Both the position numbers and the translations under genes were made by a program. The notes beneath the pieces are model-generated. The model ran no database searches and was not told the DNA's origin. It was given only the letters and a program-made list of their open reading frames with translations. Source: JAWKZG01 sp041396125 (GTDB lineage: Bacteria; Pseudomonadota; Gammaproteobacteria; Competibacterales; Competibacteraceae). Taken from it: a stretch of 64,000 nt of DNA. Positions 46,901 to 55,872 of the stretch are shown in pieces; position 1 is the stretch's first letter, and every line of letters starts with the position of its first letter. The stretch lies in contig JAWKZG010000013.1 of assembly GCA_041396125.1 (NCBI GenBank), positions 124,001-188,000 of the forward strand, given 5' to 3'.

Positions 46901-47058
46901 CTCTTGGCACCGTGGTGTTTGGCGGGATGCTGGCAGCGGCTATTTTAGGCACGCTGCTGGTACCCGCCTTTTATGCGCTGACGCAAACCCTGCGGGAACG
47001 TGGCACATCAGTGCCAGCGGTGCCAGTTTCGGGCCGGGATGAGACCGCTTCAGTTTGA
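43912..47058 (+). CDS. RND multidrug efflux pump, HAE1 family (AcrB/MexB-like)
   Basis: A complete 1048-aa inner-membrane proton-drug antiporter, the same length as AcrB. It has the N-terminal helix FSLFFIDRPRFAIVIAIVTVL, two large periplasmic loops, and proton-relay residues in GIVVDDAIVVIEN (Asp409, Asp410) and GLATKQAILIVEFAKEL (Lys935). It forms a tripartite system with the adaptor upstream. No TolC/OprM gene follows, so the outer-membrane channel must be encoded elsewhere. ACAGGA nine bases upstream supports the ATG. Confidence 0.95.
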   Translation: MFSLFFIDRPRFAIVIAIVTVLVGLIAINTLPIAQYPPITPPQVEVTASYPGASAEVIETTVASVIEAQVNGVDGMVYMSSTSAGTGTYTLTVTFALGTDADIAAVNVQNQVSLAESQLPQDVLDQGITVKKKSSSMLQVYALYSPDQSYDQLFLSNYLSINILDTLARVPGVGSVSQFNGQDYGMRIWLDPDRMASLGLTTEDITAVVRDQNVQAAAGQIGQAPSAPEQQFQYTVSAEGRLQSVEQFERIVVRAGTDETILRLADVARVELGAKSYSGFSRYNGQPAAVFAVYQLPDANALDVAGGIEAELERLAERFPNDLAYDLVYDTTEFIRVSLDELVETLFIALALVIFVVFIFLQDWRATLIPTLAIPVSLIGTFAVFSVIGFSINTITLFGLVLAIGIVVDDAIVVIENAQRHLDDGLSAVEAARNAMREVSGPIIATTLVLLAVFVPVSFTPGTAGQLYQQFALTIAVSVGISALNALTLSPALCATLLKQRQGHQPAAPFRLFNRLFDATTRGYTSVATLLIRRLSVTLLLFIALTVVVFVVFSRMPSGFIPDEDQGAIFVNFQLPDGASLQRTDRLIAEAEKTISAMPGVAKVIVVGGTSLLAGAGANLGMAIVQLQPWDERTTPQTSVKGILARLWGELSSMPGATIIPFAPPAIQGLGTTGGFEMALQDRSGADPQALATASRALIYAANQDPRLQNVYTTYSAAVPQVALEIDRERAQTLGVSISAIFNALQANLGSLTVNDFNQYGRVYKVVLQADTRFRDNPSDIGRLYVRSSNGDMVPLSALTTRSAGLGPDSLKRYNLYRSATINGSPAPGVSSGEALNALEQIAATTLPAGMSYEWSGASLEEKQSSGIGMLLALSLLFVFLFLVAQYESWAIPVPVLMVVPVAVLGALIAALITHLGLDLYVQIGLIVLAGLATKQAILIVEFAKELRERDGLSTIAAATEAARLRFRAVIMTSFAFILGILPLVVATGAGAGARHSLGTVVFGGMLAAAILGTLLVPAFYALTQTLRERGTSVPAVPVSGRDETASV

Positions 47059-47070
47059 TTGTGGCAGATT

Positions 47071-47102
47071 GCTGCTGCTGATTTTATCCTGGCAGCAGCA
47101 GC
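47071..47102 (+). terminator. Hairpin after the efflux operon
   Basis: GCTGCTGCTG (47071-47080) pairs perfectly with CAGCAGCAGC (47093-47102), beginning 13 bases after the pump stop. There is no T-run, so it may stabilise the 3' end or act as a weak terminator. The rest of the gap to 47313 is AT-rich and holds nothing coding. Confidence 0.45.
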
Positions 47103-47313
47103 GATAGTCACACTGAGAATTACTACTGGTATGGGAATGGTTAATAGATATTAAAATATCTGTTTATTATATCATCTTCATATTTAAAAAATAACTTCAT
47201 CAAACACTACAATCAAGCATGTCATCCTCTTGCGTTCTATATAATTAGTAAACATACCTTTTCCCATTACACTTCTCTTTTTTACTCTGATATCCAAATG
47301 TGGTGAAAATCTT

Positions 47314-48312
47314 TTGAAAATAAATCTGTTTTCAGCATTTGCTTTCCTGTGCGGCACGGTACTCATGCAGCAGACGTATGCAGTAGGGTTCCAGCGTGCA
47401 ACCGTAACTGCAGAAACACCTATCGATATCGGAATATGGTATCCATCGAGTGCTGCAATACCCAATGAAATCAACACGCCTTTCCGGCAAAAGCTCGCCA
47501 TCAACGCTGATCCCGAAGGCGACAAGCTGACACTAATCGTACTTTCTCATGGTGATGGCGGTTGGATGGGAGGCCATGCGGATACCGCTCTGGCTCTTGC
47601 CGAAGCCGGTTATGTTGCTGTGGCCGTAACTCATCCTGGTAACAACTACGAGGATGAGAGCGCACCGCCCTCAAAATGGCTAGTGTCGCGGCCTGCGGAT
47701 ATTGTCGAAACCATTAACTACATGCTGACAAGCTGGTTTCATGCATCGCTGTTGCTGCCAGATAATATCGGCGTTTTCGGCTTCTCAGCGGGCGGTTACA
47801 CAGCACTTGCTGCAGCCAGGGCAAAGCCAGACATTGATCGTACTCTTCAACACTGTGCGGTAGATCCAACCGAATTTGTTTGTCAGGTAGGTATGATTGA
47901 CGAGATCGCAGCCAGTTCTTTTCGCAGCAGCAAGGCAACGTTGGCTTCTGATCCCCGCATCAGGGCGATCAGCATTGCGGCACCCGGTTTGGGTTTTGCG
48001 TTTGATCCGCAAGGATTGGCTAAAGTAACAATTCCTGTGCAAATTTGGTCCGGAGCGCTGGATGACCGAGTGCCTCATGCCAGCAATGGTCTTAATCTGG
48101 ACAACTCGCTGCCTGAAAAAGCTGAAGTACACATCATAGAAGACGCGGGGCATTTTGCCTTTTTATCGCCGTGTAATCCGGCGCTTGAAAAAGCTAATCC
48201 CAGGATATGGCACATGGTTTGTGTCGATGCGCCAGGCTTTGATCGGAAGGCATTTCACAACGAAATGAATGCCGAAATCATCGCGTTTTTTGATCGTACA
48301 TTACGAAAATAA
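47314..48312 (+). CDS. Exported alpha/beta hydrolase (dienelactone-hydrolase / PAF-acetylhydrolase-like)
   Basis: 332 aa from TTG 47314, since no in-frame ATG or GTG lies just upstream. LFSAFAFLCGTVLMQQTYA is a signal peptide. Catalytic residues are visible: nucleophile Ser in GVFGFSAGGYTALAAA, Asp in WSGALDDRVPHAS, His in EDAGHFAFLSPC. IDIGIWYPSSA and LIVLSHGDGGWMGGHA (oxyanion region) match esterases of the predicted-dienelactone-hydrolase group. The Ser and nearby Cys pattern suggest a periplasmic esterase; the substrate is unknown. The frame is complete. Confidence 0.82.
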   Translation: MKINLFSAFAFLCGTVLMQQTYAVGFQRATVTAETPIDIGIWYPSSAAIPNEINTPFRQKLAINADPEGDKLTLIVLSHGDGGWMGGHADTALALAEAGYVAVAVTHPGNNYEDESAPPSKWLVSRPADIVETINYMLTSWFHASLLLPDNIGVFGFSAGGYTALAAARAKPDIDRTLQHCAVDPTEFVCQVGMIDEIAASSFRSSKATLASDPRIRAISIAAPGLGFAFDPQGLAKVTIPVQIWSGALDDRVPHASNGLNLDNSLPEKAEVHIIEDAGHFAFLSPCNPALEKANPRIWHMVCVDAPGFDRKAFHNEMNAEIIAFFDRTLRK

Positions 48313-48425
48313 TCGTCGCTAAGCCTTACATCACATGAAAGTTACCAATAATATCGATCTTTGTATTGGCTAATCAGCGCACATCAGGTATTAATTAGCA
48401 TATTAGGATTATTGCGAGACCGAGC

Positions 48426-50778
48426 ATGGCAACAAACACCACCTGAAACCAACAGCAACCGGCAATTCATTTCTACGGCTACCCACTGGGGCAGTTTTCT
48501 GATCGAAAAAGAGGATCAGCAGATTATCGCGGTGCATCTGTGAGCCGGATTCCAATCCGTCAGCAATAGTCAGTCACTGCTGAATGCACTCGATCCGTCC
48601 AGCCGTGTACCGCACGGCCCATGATTCGCAAAGTGGTATCTGCAGAAACGCTGGCAGAGTGACGGTCGGGGCGCAGAGCAGAGCTTCCTTTTGTTGCGGT
48701 ACCCTGATGAAGCGCTGGATATCGGCGCCGAGGCTTTGCAGCGGGTCCGCAACAATACGGTAACGAGTCGATTTTCGGTGGTTCCTACGGTTGGGCCAGT
48801 GCCGGTCGGTTTCACCATCTTCAAAGCCAGTTGCATCGTTTTCGAATGGTCTGGGCGGTTATGTATATTCGATCCAGTCCTATTCGACCGAAGGTGCGCA
48901 GGCCATTCTGCCGGCACGTTTTTGGCTGTACCTCGCATCAGCTGGATGGCGCAGACACCGCCGATGGAAGATATCCTGCAACATACCCGGCTGGTAGTCA
49001 GCTTCGGCGGCATCAGTATGAAAAATACGCAAAATCAACCAAGGCGGAATCGGCGATCACAGCGCTCGTGCCCAGTTACAAAAAAGCGCGGGAAGCCGGG
49101 TTAAGTTTATCAATATTAGCCTCGATGCGCGATGATGTCGCAGATTTTCTGGATGCGGACTGGTGGCCATGCCGCCCCAATTCGATGTCGCGCTGATGCT
49201 TCGGTCTGGCGCATACGCTGGTGACTGAGGATCGCAAATGACAGCGTTTCTGCGTCGTTATTGCGTCGGCTTTGAACAATTTGCCGAGTATCTGATGGGG
49301 CAGTCCGACGGCCAGCCGAAAGACGCTGCCTGGGCGGCCGAACGTTGTGATATCGAGGCCGAGCGCATCCGCCAGCTGGCCCGGCGACTGGCCGGTGAGC
49401 CTTGTTTGCTGTCTATCAGCTGGTCTTTGCAGCGGACCGAACATGGTGAACAACTTACTGGATGATCGGTGCCCTGGGTTGTCTGCTTGGACGGTTCGGG
49501 CTGCCGGGGCAGGGCGTTGGTTACGGCTACGGCTGTATTCATAATTTTGGTTTTGCCGGGCGGCAAACACTGCCGTTTAAAGTCGGCGAATTACCGCAGG
49601 GCGATAACTGGTCAAAACCTTTATTCCAGTGGCACGCATTGCTGATATGTTACCATCCGGGCGGCACCTACGCCTACAATGGGCAGACTCTGCAGTATCC
49701 TGATATTCAGCTGGTCCATTGGGCAGGTGGAAATCCGTATCACCATCATCAGGATCTGAACCGTTTGCGTCAGGCCTGGGCCAAACCGGAAACCGCACTG
49801 TGCATGATAATGTGTGGACCGCGACCGCGCGCCATGCCGATATCGTTTATCCGGCCACCACCGCGCTGGAACGTAATGATTTTGCCTGCGGTGGCTCGGA
49901 TACTTATTTCACTCCCATGCATCAAGTGGTTGAGCCGTATGCCGAGGCCTGCGATGACTATGCCGTGTTTTCCGATCTGGCCGAACGGCTGGGATTTGCT
50001 GGAGTACTTCATCAGGCTGACAGCTATGCAGTGGGTCGAATATTTGTGGCAGGTTACCCGTCAGCGCAGTGCGGAGGCAGATATTGAATTGCCGGATTTC
50101 AAGACCTTCTGGCACGGCGGGATTTTTGCGGTTGATAAAAGCCAACTCAAAAAACCGAATTCATGCTGGAAAAAATTTCGCGCTGATCCTGCAGCTTTTC
50201 CACTCAATACCCCGTCGGGCCGGATTGAAATCTACCTGAGCGCATTGCCAGTTTCGGTTATTCTGATTGTTTAGGCATCCCGCCTGGCTGGAGGAACAGG
50301 AATTCTGGGGAGTCCCAGATCAGAGAAATACCCGCTGGCACTGGTATCCAATCAGCCCAAAAACCCGTCTGCACAGCCAGTTTGATCATGGTATTACCAG
50401 CCGTCAGTCGAAAAATTAAAGAACGGGAAGCGGCACGCATGCACCCACAGGATGCAGCGGCGAGGGATCAAGGATGGCGATATTATCCGCCTGTTTAATG
50501 ATCGGGGTGCCTGTCTGGCCGGTGTTATGATTTCTGACCGGATTCGACCCGGCGCAATCGAACCGCCGACCGGTGCCTGGTATGATCCGCAAAATCCGGC
50601 TGAGCCAAACAGTCTGGAAGTGCACGGTAACCCCAATGTATTAACCCGCGATGCCGGTACATCCCAGCTCGGGCAGGCAACCAGCGCGCACAGTTGTCTG
50701 GTGGAAGTGGAACGGTTTGACCAACCATTGCCAGAGGTAAAAGCGTTTCGGCAGCCGGCGCTGGAAAGTGTTGAATAA
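48426..50778 (+). pseudogene. Decayed molybdopterin oxidoreductase (BisC/TorZ-like)
   Basis: Pieces of one protein occur in order across all three frames over 2.35 kb, the length of a BisC/TorA gene. In sequence: TATHWGSFLIEKEDQQIIAVHL; YGWASAGRFHHLQSQLHRF; MEDILQHTRLVVSFGG; SAWTVRAAGAGR and PGQGVGYGYGCIHN; NVWTATARHADIVYPATTALERNDF; and a final in-frame stretch GDIIRLFNDRGACLAGVMISDRIRPGAIEPPTGAWYDP to the stop. These are the molybdenum-cofactor domains of S/N-oxide reductases (biotin or methionine sulfoxide, TMAO). More than ten frame breaks and no long ORF mean real decay, unlike the single-indel genes nearby. It should yield no enzyme. Confidence 0.82.
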
Positions 50779-50934
50779 ATCGTAAATGCTGATCTGGAAT
50801 AAGGGCAGTGTTGGGGTTTGCGTCGCAATGGAACTGATGCTATGCATAAAAAGATATTACTGTGCAGACGTTGTGATAATTCTTAAAAAAACCTTGTTAA
50901 CTTAATAATTTAAACTAAAGCGGGGGTTGTCTTA

Positions 50935-52143
50935 GTGAAAGTAACAGACATCGAAACAATCTATGTAGATGAATACCCGAATCTGTTGTGGGTGCAGCTA
51001 TACACCGATCAGGGTCTGATCGGATTGGGTGAAACCTTTTTTGGTGCTGATGCCGTAGAGGCACATATTCATGAATTTATCGCACCTTATTTGTTGGGTA
51101 AAAATGCCCTGGAAATCGAGCGTCACTCGCACCGGATGACAGGGTATACCGGGCGTGGTGGTTCGGGCGCGGAAATGCGTGCCACATCAGCTGTTGATAT
51201 CGCACTTTGGGATTTATGGGGCCAGTTCAGTAATCAACCTATTTATCAAATGCTTGGTGGTGCTTCGCGAGATAAAGTGCGTGTATACAACACGTGTGCG
51301 GGATATCGGTATGTCCGTAAAGCTGCCGCCCAGGTGACTGCGAATTTTGGTTTGAAAGCTTCCAATGAAGGCCCTTACGAAGATTTGGAAGGCTTTCTAA
51401 ACACAGCCGATGAGTTAGCGGAAAGTTTGCTGGCCATGGGCATCACCGGTATGAAAATCTGGCCTTTTGATTTTGCCGCAGAGGCCTCGGGTGGCACCTA
51501 TATTTCCAACGGAGACCTCAAAAAGGCGATTGAACCCTTCGAGAAAATCCGCAAAGCCGTTGGCGATAAAATGGAGATAATGTGCGAATTGCACTCACTT
51601 TGGAACGTGCCGACTGCTAAGCGTATTTGCCGTGCCCTAAAAGATTTTGATCTCACCTGGATCGAAGATCCGGTTCGCATGGATCACCAGGACAACATTG
51701 GAAAAGTGGCGAATGCCACGGATACCCCGATCGCTGTTGGAGAATTACTGGGTGGGCGTGCCCAATATCGAGATTTGATTGAGAAAGCCGACGTTGGTTT
51801 GGTGATTATGGATATCGTTTGGGGTGGCGGGCTGACGGAAGCCCGTAAGATTGCTGCCTACTGTGATGCTCATAGTTTGCCCTTTACGGGTCACGATTGC
51901 ACCGGCCCAGTGGCTTTAACGGCCTCCACCCACATGGCATTGCATGCGCCCAATACCTTCGTCCAGGAAATGGTACGAGCCTTTTATTACGGTTGGTATC
52001 AGGATTTCGTGACGGCGTTGCCGCCGGTCGAGAATGGTTTTATCCGCGCCCCGGACGGCCCTGGTCTTGGTTTAAAACTGAATCCAGAGGTCTTGAAACG
52101 TTCAGATGTGCGTATACGAAAAACGTCAGTAGGGTCAGATTAA
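50935..52143 (+). CDS. Enolase-superfamily dehydratase/racemase (mandelate racemase group)
   Basis: 402 aa from GTG 50935, with GGGGG about nine bases upstream. The capping domain (residues 1-125) ends ATSAVDIALWDLWGQ. Magnesium ligands lie in IMCELHSLW (Glu near 217), TWIEDPVR (Glu near 243) and AVGELLGG (Glu near 269). The barrel base GHDCTGP (His near 319) is present, while the second-strand motif GMKIWPFD carries Lys. These are features of acid-sugar dehydratases. The substrate is not predictable, though an acid sugar is likely. The frame is complete. Confidence 0.87.
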   Translation: MKVTDIETIYVDEYPNLLWVQLYTDQGLIGLGETFFGADAVEAHIHEFIAPYLLGKNALEIERHSHRMTGYTGRGGSGAEMRATSAVDIALWDLWGQFSNQPIYQMLGGASRDKVRVYNTCAGYRYVRKAAAQVTANFGLKASNEGPYEDLEGFLNTADELAESLLAMGITGMKIWPFDFAAEASGGTYISNGDLKKAIEPFEKIRKAVGDKMEIMCELHSLWNVPTAKRICRALKDFDLTWIEDPVRMDHQDNIGKVANATDTPIAVGELLGGRAQYRDLIEKADVGLVIMDIVWGGGLTEARKIAAYCDAHSLPFTGHDCTGPVALTASTHMALHAPNTFVQEMVRAFYYGWYQDFVTALPPVENGFIRAPDGPGLGLKLNPEVLKRSDVRIRKTSVGSD

Positions 52144-52316
52144 GATTTGTGACTCGGGTTTGGCAGTGCTCATCGCAATGGCCGCATTGGATTACGACCT
52201 GGTTGTCTGCACTGCCAAACCGCTGAGCACAGTCCTGCAGTTCAAACCTCGGTCTCGACAGGTTGCTATTTCAACCAGACATATTGTCGAAAAAAACTTT
52301 CTAAAAACAGGAATAT

Positions 52317-52355
52317 TTATAACTTCCACTAACTATCAATTAGTGGAAGTTATAA
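52317..52355. terminator. Perfect 16-bp palindrome between converging genes
   Basis: TTATAACTTCCACTAA (52317-52332) and TTAGTGGAAGTTATAA (52340-52355) are exact inverted copies with a seven-base loop. It lies between the plus-strand racemase gene and the minus-strand LysE gene, where a bidirectional terminator is expected, but neither strand has a real T-run. Confidence 0.5.
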
Positions 52356-52376
52356 AAATACCGCTTTATTCTTGTC

Positions 52377-53024
52377 TCAACGCTCGGTCAAAGCCAGTTT
52401 GACTGCAAAGCCAGCAAAAATACCGGCGAAGGTTCGCTGCATCCAGCACGTAATCCGCTTTGAGGACAACACGTATTTGCGCATCGTATTCGCACCCAGG
52501 CCATAGCCGATAAAAACCACCAGGGTCAGCAGCATGAAAACCGCACTAAGCAAACTCATGCGCAGCATGGCATCTGTCGCGGCGGCAGGAATAAACTGAG
52601 GTAAAAATGCCAGAAAGAACAAGGATAGTTTTGGGTTCAGAATATTGATAACAGCGCCGCGCACAGCTATGACAGCCAGTTCGTGCCAGCTCGGCTCAGT
52701 TTGATAATCCGTCTTCTGCAAAGTCACAGCACTGGTTTCCCGCCATAAACCCCAGGCAAGATAAAGCAAATATAATACGCCCAGGAGTTTGATCAATTGG
52801 AATGCAAGCGCACTGGTATGCAGTAAAGCGGCCAGTCCCAGCAGACTGGCGAGCACATGTGGAATAATGCCGAATGTGCAACCAACAGCCGCAGCCACAC
52901 TGGCACGTCCGCCGTACAAAATCGCGTTGGTGAGCGTATAAATAACGCCGGTTCCCGGAATCAAAACAACAACCAGAGCAGTTGTAAGAAATTCCAGACT
53001 GAGCGTATCGCTTGGATCGATCAT
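52377..53024 (-). CDS. LysE/RhtB family amino acid exporter
   Basis: 215 aa inner-membrane protein with about six hydrophobic segments. LEFLTTALVVVLIPGTGVIYTLTNAILYGGRASVAAAVGCTFG is the N-terminal RhtB signature, and GAVINILNPKLSLFFLAFLPQF the conserved middle block. It exports amino acids or derivatives; the exact solute is unknown. AGAGAG precedes the ATG. The frame is complete. It is divergent from the class V aminotransferase gene. Confidence 0.92.
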   Translation of the reverse strand: MIDPSDTLSLEFLTTALVVVLIPGTGVIYTLTNAILYGGRASVAAAVGCTFGIIPHVLASLLGLAALLHTSALAFQLIKLLGVLYLLYLAWGLWRETSAVTLQKTDYQTEPSWHELAVIAVRGAVINILNPKLSLFFLAFLPQFIPAAATDAMLRMSLLSAVFMLLTLVVFIGYGLGANTMRKYVLSSKRITCWMQRTFAGIFAGFAVKLALTER

Positions 53025-53230
53025 GAATCAGCACTCTCTTATCGCTATTTCAGAGATGTTATCGTGTTTAGCATAAATTTGTGGTTCCTATTTGTTAGTG
53101 GCTGCTTTTATTGGGTTTTTATTGATAGCTCGGATTGTGTTTTTTGAGGGTAGTTAGCTGAGTGTTTATTTATAATTACAAAGAAGATGATATAAAACCT
53201 ATTTTTTTATAGCTTGGGAGCGACAATTCA

Positions 53231-54427
53231 GTGGAGCAAACAACAGATTCCATCGACATAACACAGGTACGCGCAGACACTCCTGCCGTACAGCAGCGGT
53301 TACATCTCAATAACGCCGGAGCAGCGTTAATGCCGGCTTCCGTTGTGGCGGCAGTGGCCGATCATATTCAACTGGAAGCTCGCCTTGGCGGTTACGAGGC
53401 TGCTGCTGAAATGGCAAGTAGCATTGATAGTGTTTACGATGAAGTCGCTGCATTAATCGGTGCCCGGCGCGATGAAATTGCTTTGCTGGATAATGCGACA
53501 GCCGCTTGGGATCAGGCCTTTTACGCCCTGGAATTCAAGCCCGGTGACCGTATTTTGACCGCCCAGGCTGAATACGCAGCCAATTATGTCGCTTTTCTGC
53601 AACGCGCTCATCGAGACGGTGTGATCATCGACGTCATTCCAAACGATGAGAACGGTGCAGTGGATGTTACAGCGCTCGAAAATATGCTTGATGAGCGGGT
53701 TGCACTGATCGCGATTACCTGGATTCCGACAAATGGCGGGTTGGTTAACCCGGCTCAGGCAATAGGTCAGATCGCCCGCCGGTATAATATTCCTTACTTG
53801 CTGGATGCCTGTCAGGCGGTCGGGCAAATGCCGGTCGATGTGCATGAACTGGGTTGCGATTTTCTATCTGCAACCGGGCGGAAATTTCTGCGCGGCCCAC
53901 GGGGAACCGGCTTTTTGTATGTTCGCAAAACGTGGCTTGAGACGCTGGAACCCGCCATGCTTGATCATTTTGCTGCAACCTGGGTGACTCGTGATACGTA
54001 TGCACTGCGCCCGGATGCCAGACGTTTTGAAAACTGGGAAAACGCCTACGCCTTACGTTTGGGTCTAGGTGAAGCGGTGCGCTATACCCGGCACATCGGT
54101 TTGCCGGCCATCCAGCAGCGGGCCTGGGCGCTGGCGGATTATCTGCGTGATTCACTGGCTACTCTGCCGCAAACTCGACATTATGATTTGGGTGCAGAGC
54201 GCTGCGCAATTGTCAGTTTTTCTGTCGCTGGACTTGATCCGAATCAGGCCCAGCTGGCTTTGCGCCAACAAGATATTAATATCAGTGTTATCCCCCCATC
54301 CAGCACCAGACTCGACACCGAAGCCCGCCAGCTGTCCCCATTAATGCGCGCTTCACCACATTACTACAATACCAGGGATGAAATTGACCGTTTCATCACC
54401 GTGCTGGACACTTTATTATGCAATTGA
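53231..54427 (+). CDS. Class V aminotransferase (cysteine-desulfurase / isopenicillin-N-epimerase-like)
   Basis: 398 aa PLP enzyme from GTG 53231, with GGGAG about 14 bases upstream. RLHLNNAGAALMPASVV opens the fold; EIALLDNATAAWDQAFYAL and ILTAQAEYAANYVAFLQRA line the cofactor site. LLDACQAVGQMPVDVHELGCDFLSATGRKFLRGPRGTGFLYV carries the Asp, Gln and Schiff-base Lys (near residue 217). The group includes desulfurases, kynureninases and epimerases; the catalytic loop does not decide between them. LysE diverges upstream, hinting at amino-acid metabolism. A strong bidirectional terminator follows. Confidence 0.86.
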   Translation: MEQTTDSIDITQVRADTPAVQQRLHLNNAGAALMPASVVAAVADHIQLEARLGGYEAAAEMASSIDSVYDEVAALIGARRDEIALLDNATAAWDQAFYALEFKPGDRILTAQAEYAANYVAFLQRAHRDGVIIDVIPNDENGAVDVTALENMLDERVALIAITWIPTNGGLVNPAQAIGQIARRYNIPYLLDACQAVGQMPVDVHELGCDFLSATGRKFLRGPRGTGFLYVRKTWLETLEPAMLDHFAATWVTRDTYALRPDARRFENWENAYALRLGLGEAVRYTRHIGLPAIQQRAWALADYLRDSLATLPQTRHYDLGAERCAIVSFSVAGLDPNQAQLALRQQDINISVIPPSSTRLDTEARQLSPLMRASPHYYNTRDEIDRFITVLDTLLCN

Positions 54428-54442
54428 CCAGACACAAAAAAA

Positions 54443-54477
54443 GGGGCGTTGCGGTAGACCGGCAACGCCCCTTTTTT
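54443..54477. terminator. Bidirectional rho-independent terminator
   Basis: GGGGCGTTGC (54443-54452) and GCAACGCCCC (54462-54471) form a perfect ten-base-pair stem with a nine-base loop. Seven A precede it and six T follow, so it serves both the aminotransferase gene and the minus-strand copper gene. Confidence 0.95.
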
Positions 54478-54488
54478 ATTTAAGTGCT

Positions 54489-54959
54489 TCAGTCAGCCTT
54501 GTGCTGCTGATGCCCTGACATGCCATCTTCACGGGAGCGCACTGTCACATCAATAGTAGTCGTTCCCGCCTTTTCAAAGGTTAGTGTCAACGGATATTGC
54601 TGATCGATTTCAAGCGGATTGATTAGCCCCATAAACATGACGCAGACCGCTGCGGCTGGAACACTACCCTGCCTCCGGCAGGAATCTCAATCGAGTCCTG
54701 TTTCTGCATGGTCATAACATTGTTCTTTTTTGGACTCGTGCAACTCCACCCGCTTGGCGATGTCAGCACTGGCAGCAAGCAGGCGCTCAGACTCCGAGCC
54801 CTTGTTACGCAGCACCATATAAGCTGCCGCAACGGTTGCTGCACCAGGTGTGGGTGGTGACCAGGCATGCTCAATAGTAATATCGCCCACCTGAAACTCA
54901 GCGGCCTGTAACGTGCCTGCCAGAAGTGCCATAACTGCAAAAATACCGTACTTAATCAT
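54489..54959 (-). pseudogene. PCu(A)C-family periplasmic copper chaperone, frameshifted
   Basis: About 157 aa. The signal peptide IKYGIFAVMALLAGTLQA and ITIEHAWSPPTPGAATVAAAYMVLRN are in one frame. A break near 54725 leads to MTMQKQDSIEIPAGGRVVFQP, and another near 54665 to VMFMGLINPLEIDQQYPLTLTFEKAG and the His-rich end SGHQQHKAD. Met and His residues of the H-x-M...H-x-M copper site lie around VELHES, MTM and VMFMGL. These proteins deliver copper to CuA of cytochrome oxidase, usually together with Sco, which is the next gene upstream. AAGGATC sets the ATG. Confidence 0.82.
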
Positions 54960-54980
54960 TTGTTTGATCCTTATTAACTA

Positions 54981-55649
54981 TTAGCTGTTGATCGCGTTGT
55001 AACGTTCACGAATGCGGCGTAAATCATCTGCGAGCGCTGCTGGAGTGAACGGTGGCGTCAGCACCGCTTGCAGCTCGGCAGCAGGATTGATAAGTAACAG
55101 CGCTGATGAATGATCAACCAGATAGAACTCATTATCTGCTTCGGGTGGATAAATCTTGTAGTAAACACCGAGTGCTTTGGTCAATTTATCCAGCTCCTCA
55201 CGTTCCCCCGTAGCACCGCTGAAAGCAGGATTAAAACTGCTCACATATTCCTTGAGCCGGGCAGGTAAATCACGGTCAGGATCAACTGATATCAACAGAT
55301 ATTCCGTATTTTCATCGGCTTTTTCACTGGCCAGTTGCTGCTGTGCCTTATTAAGCAGGGCCAGCGTTGTCGGACACACATCAGGACACGAGGTATAACC
55401 GAAATAGATAAAGGTCCATTTACCCTGCAGTTCGGCTTTGGTAAATGCCTCACCCTCATCGTTTACCAGCGTAAAATCCACCACAGGCTGCGGCTTTTTC
55501 AGGTAAACACCACTGACCTCAAGCGGTTGCATAACCTGACTGCTCGACTGCCATAGCTGAAAGGCAGCGCCCAAACCAATAATCACTACTGCTGCCAAAC
55601 TCCACCAGACTGCACGTGGGACAGCACGACGTCTCGTCGGCTTTGCCAT
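54981..55649 (-). CDS. Sco1/SenC family copper chaperone (copy 1)
   Basis: 222 aa, anchored by one N-terminal helix (VWWSLAAVVIIGLGAAF) with a thioredoxin-like periplasmic domain. FIYFGYTSCPDVCPTTLALLNKA carries the copper-binding Cys88-x3-Cys92, and FYLVDHSSALLLI the partner His (near 182). Sco proteins insert copper into, or reduce, the CuA site of cytochrome c oxidase. It lies 21 bases before the PCu(A)C gene on the same strand. GGAG sets the ATG. The frame is complete. Confidence 0.92.
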   Translation of the reverse strand: MAKPTRRRAVPRAVWWSLAAVVIIGLGAAFQLWQSSSQVMQPLEVSGVYLKKPQPVVDFTLVNDEGEAFTKAELQGKWTFIYFGYTSCPDVCPTTLALLNKAQQQLASEKADENTEYLLISVDPDRDLPARLKEYVSSFNPAFSGATGEREELDKLTKALGVYYKIYPPEADNEFYLVDHSSALLLINPAAELQAVLTPPFTPAALADDLRRIRERYNAINS

Positions 55650-55872
55650 AACTTCACTCCATATAACAACACTGCGATCACTACACTGATTCGCGCCAGG
55701 CTGTTATTGTTTTCAACGTTCACATAGAAAAATTTCAGCCGCTTACGCAACTGATATAAACAACTGCCGAACAGTGCGGGAACACACTACTCAGCAGCTA
55801 CTCTTTACTTATATTTGGAATGTCGCATAAAAAACAGAAAACCTTGACCCAATAGTCTGGCTTACTTTTTGT

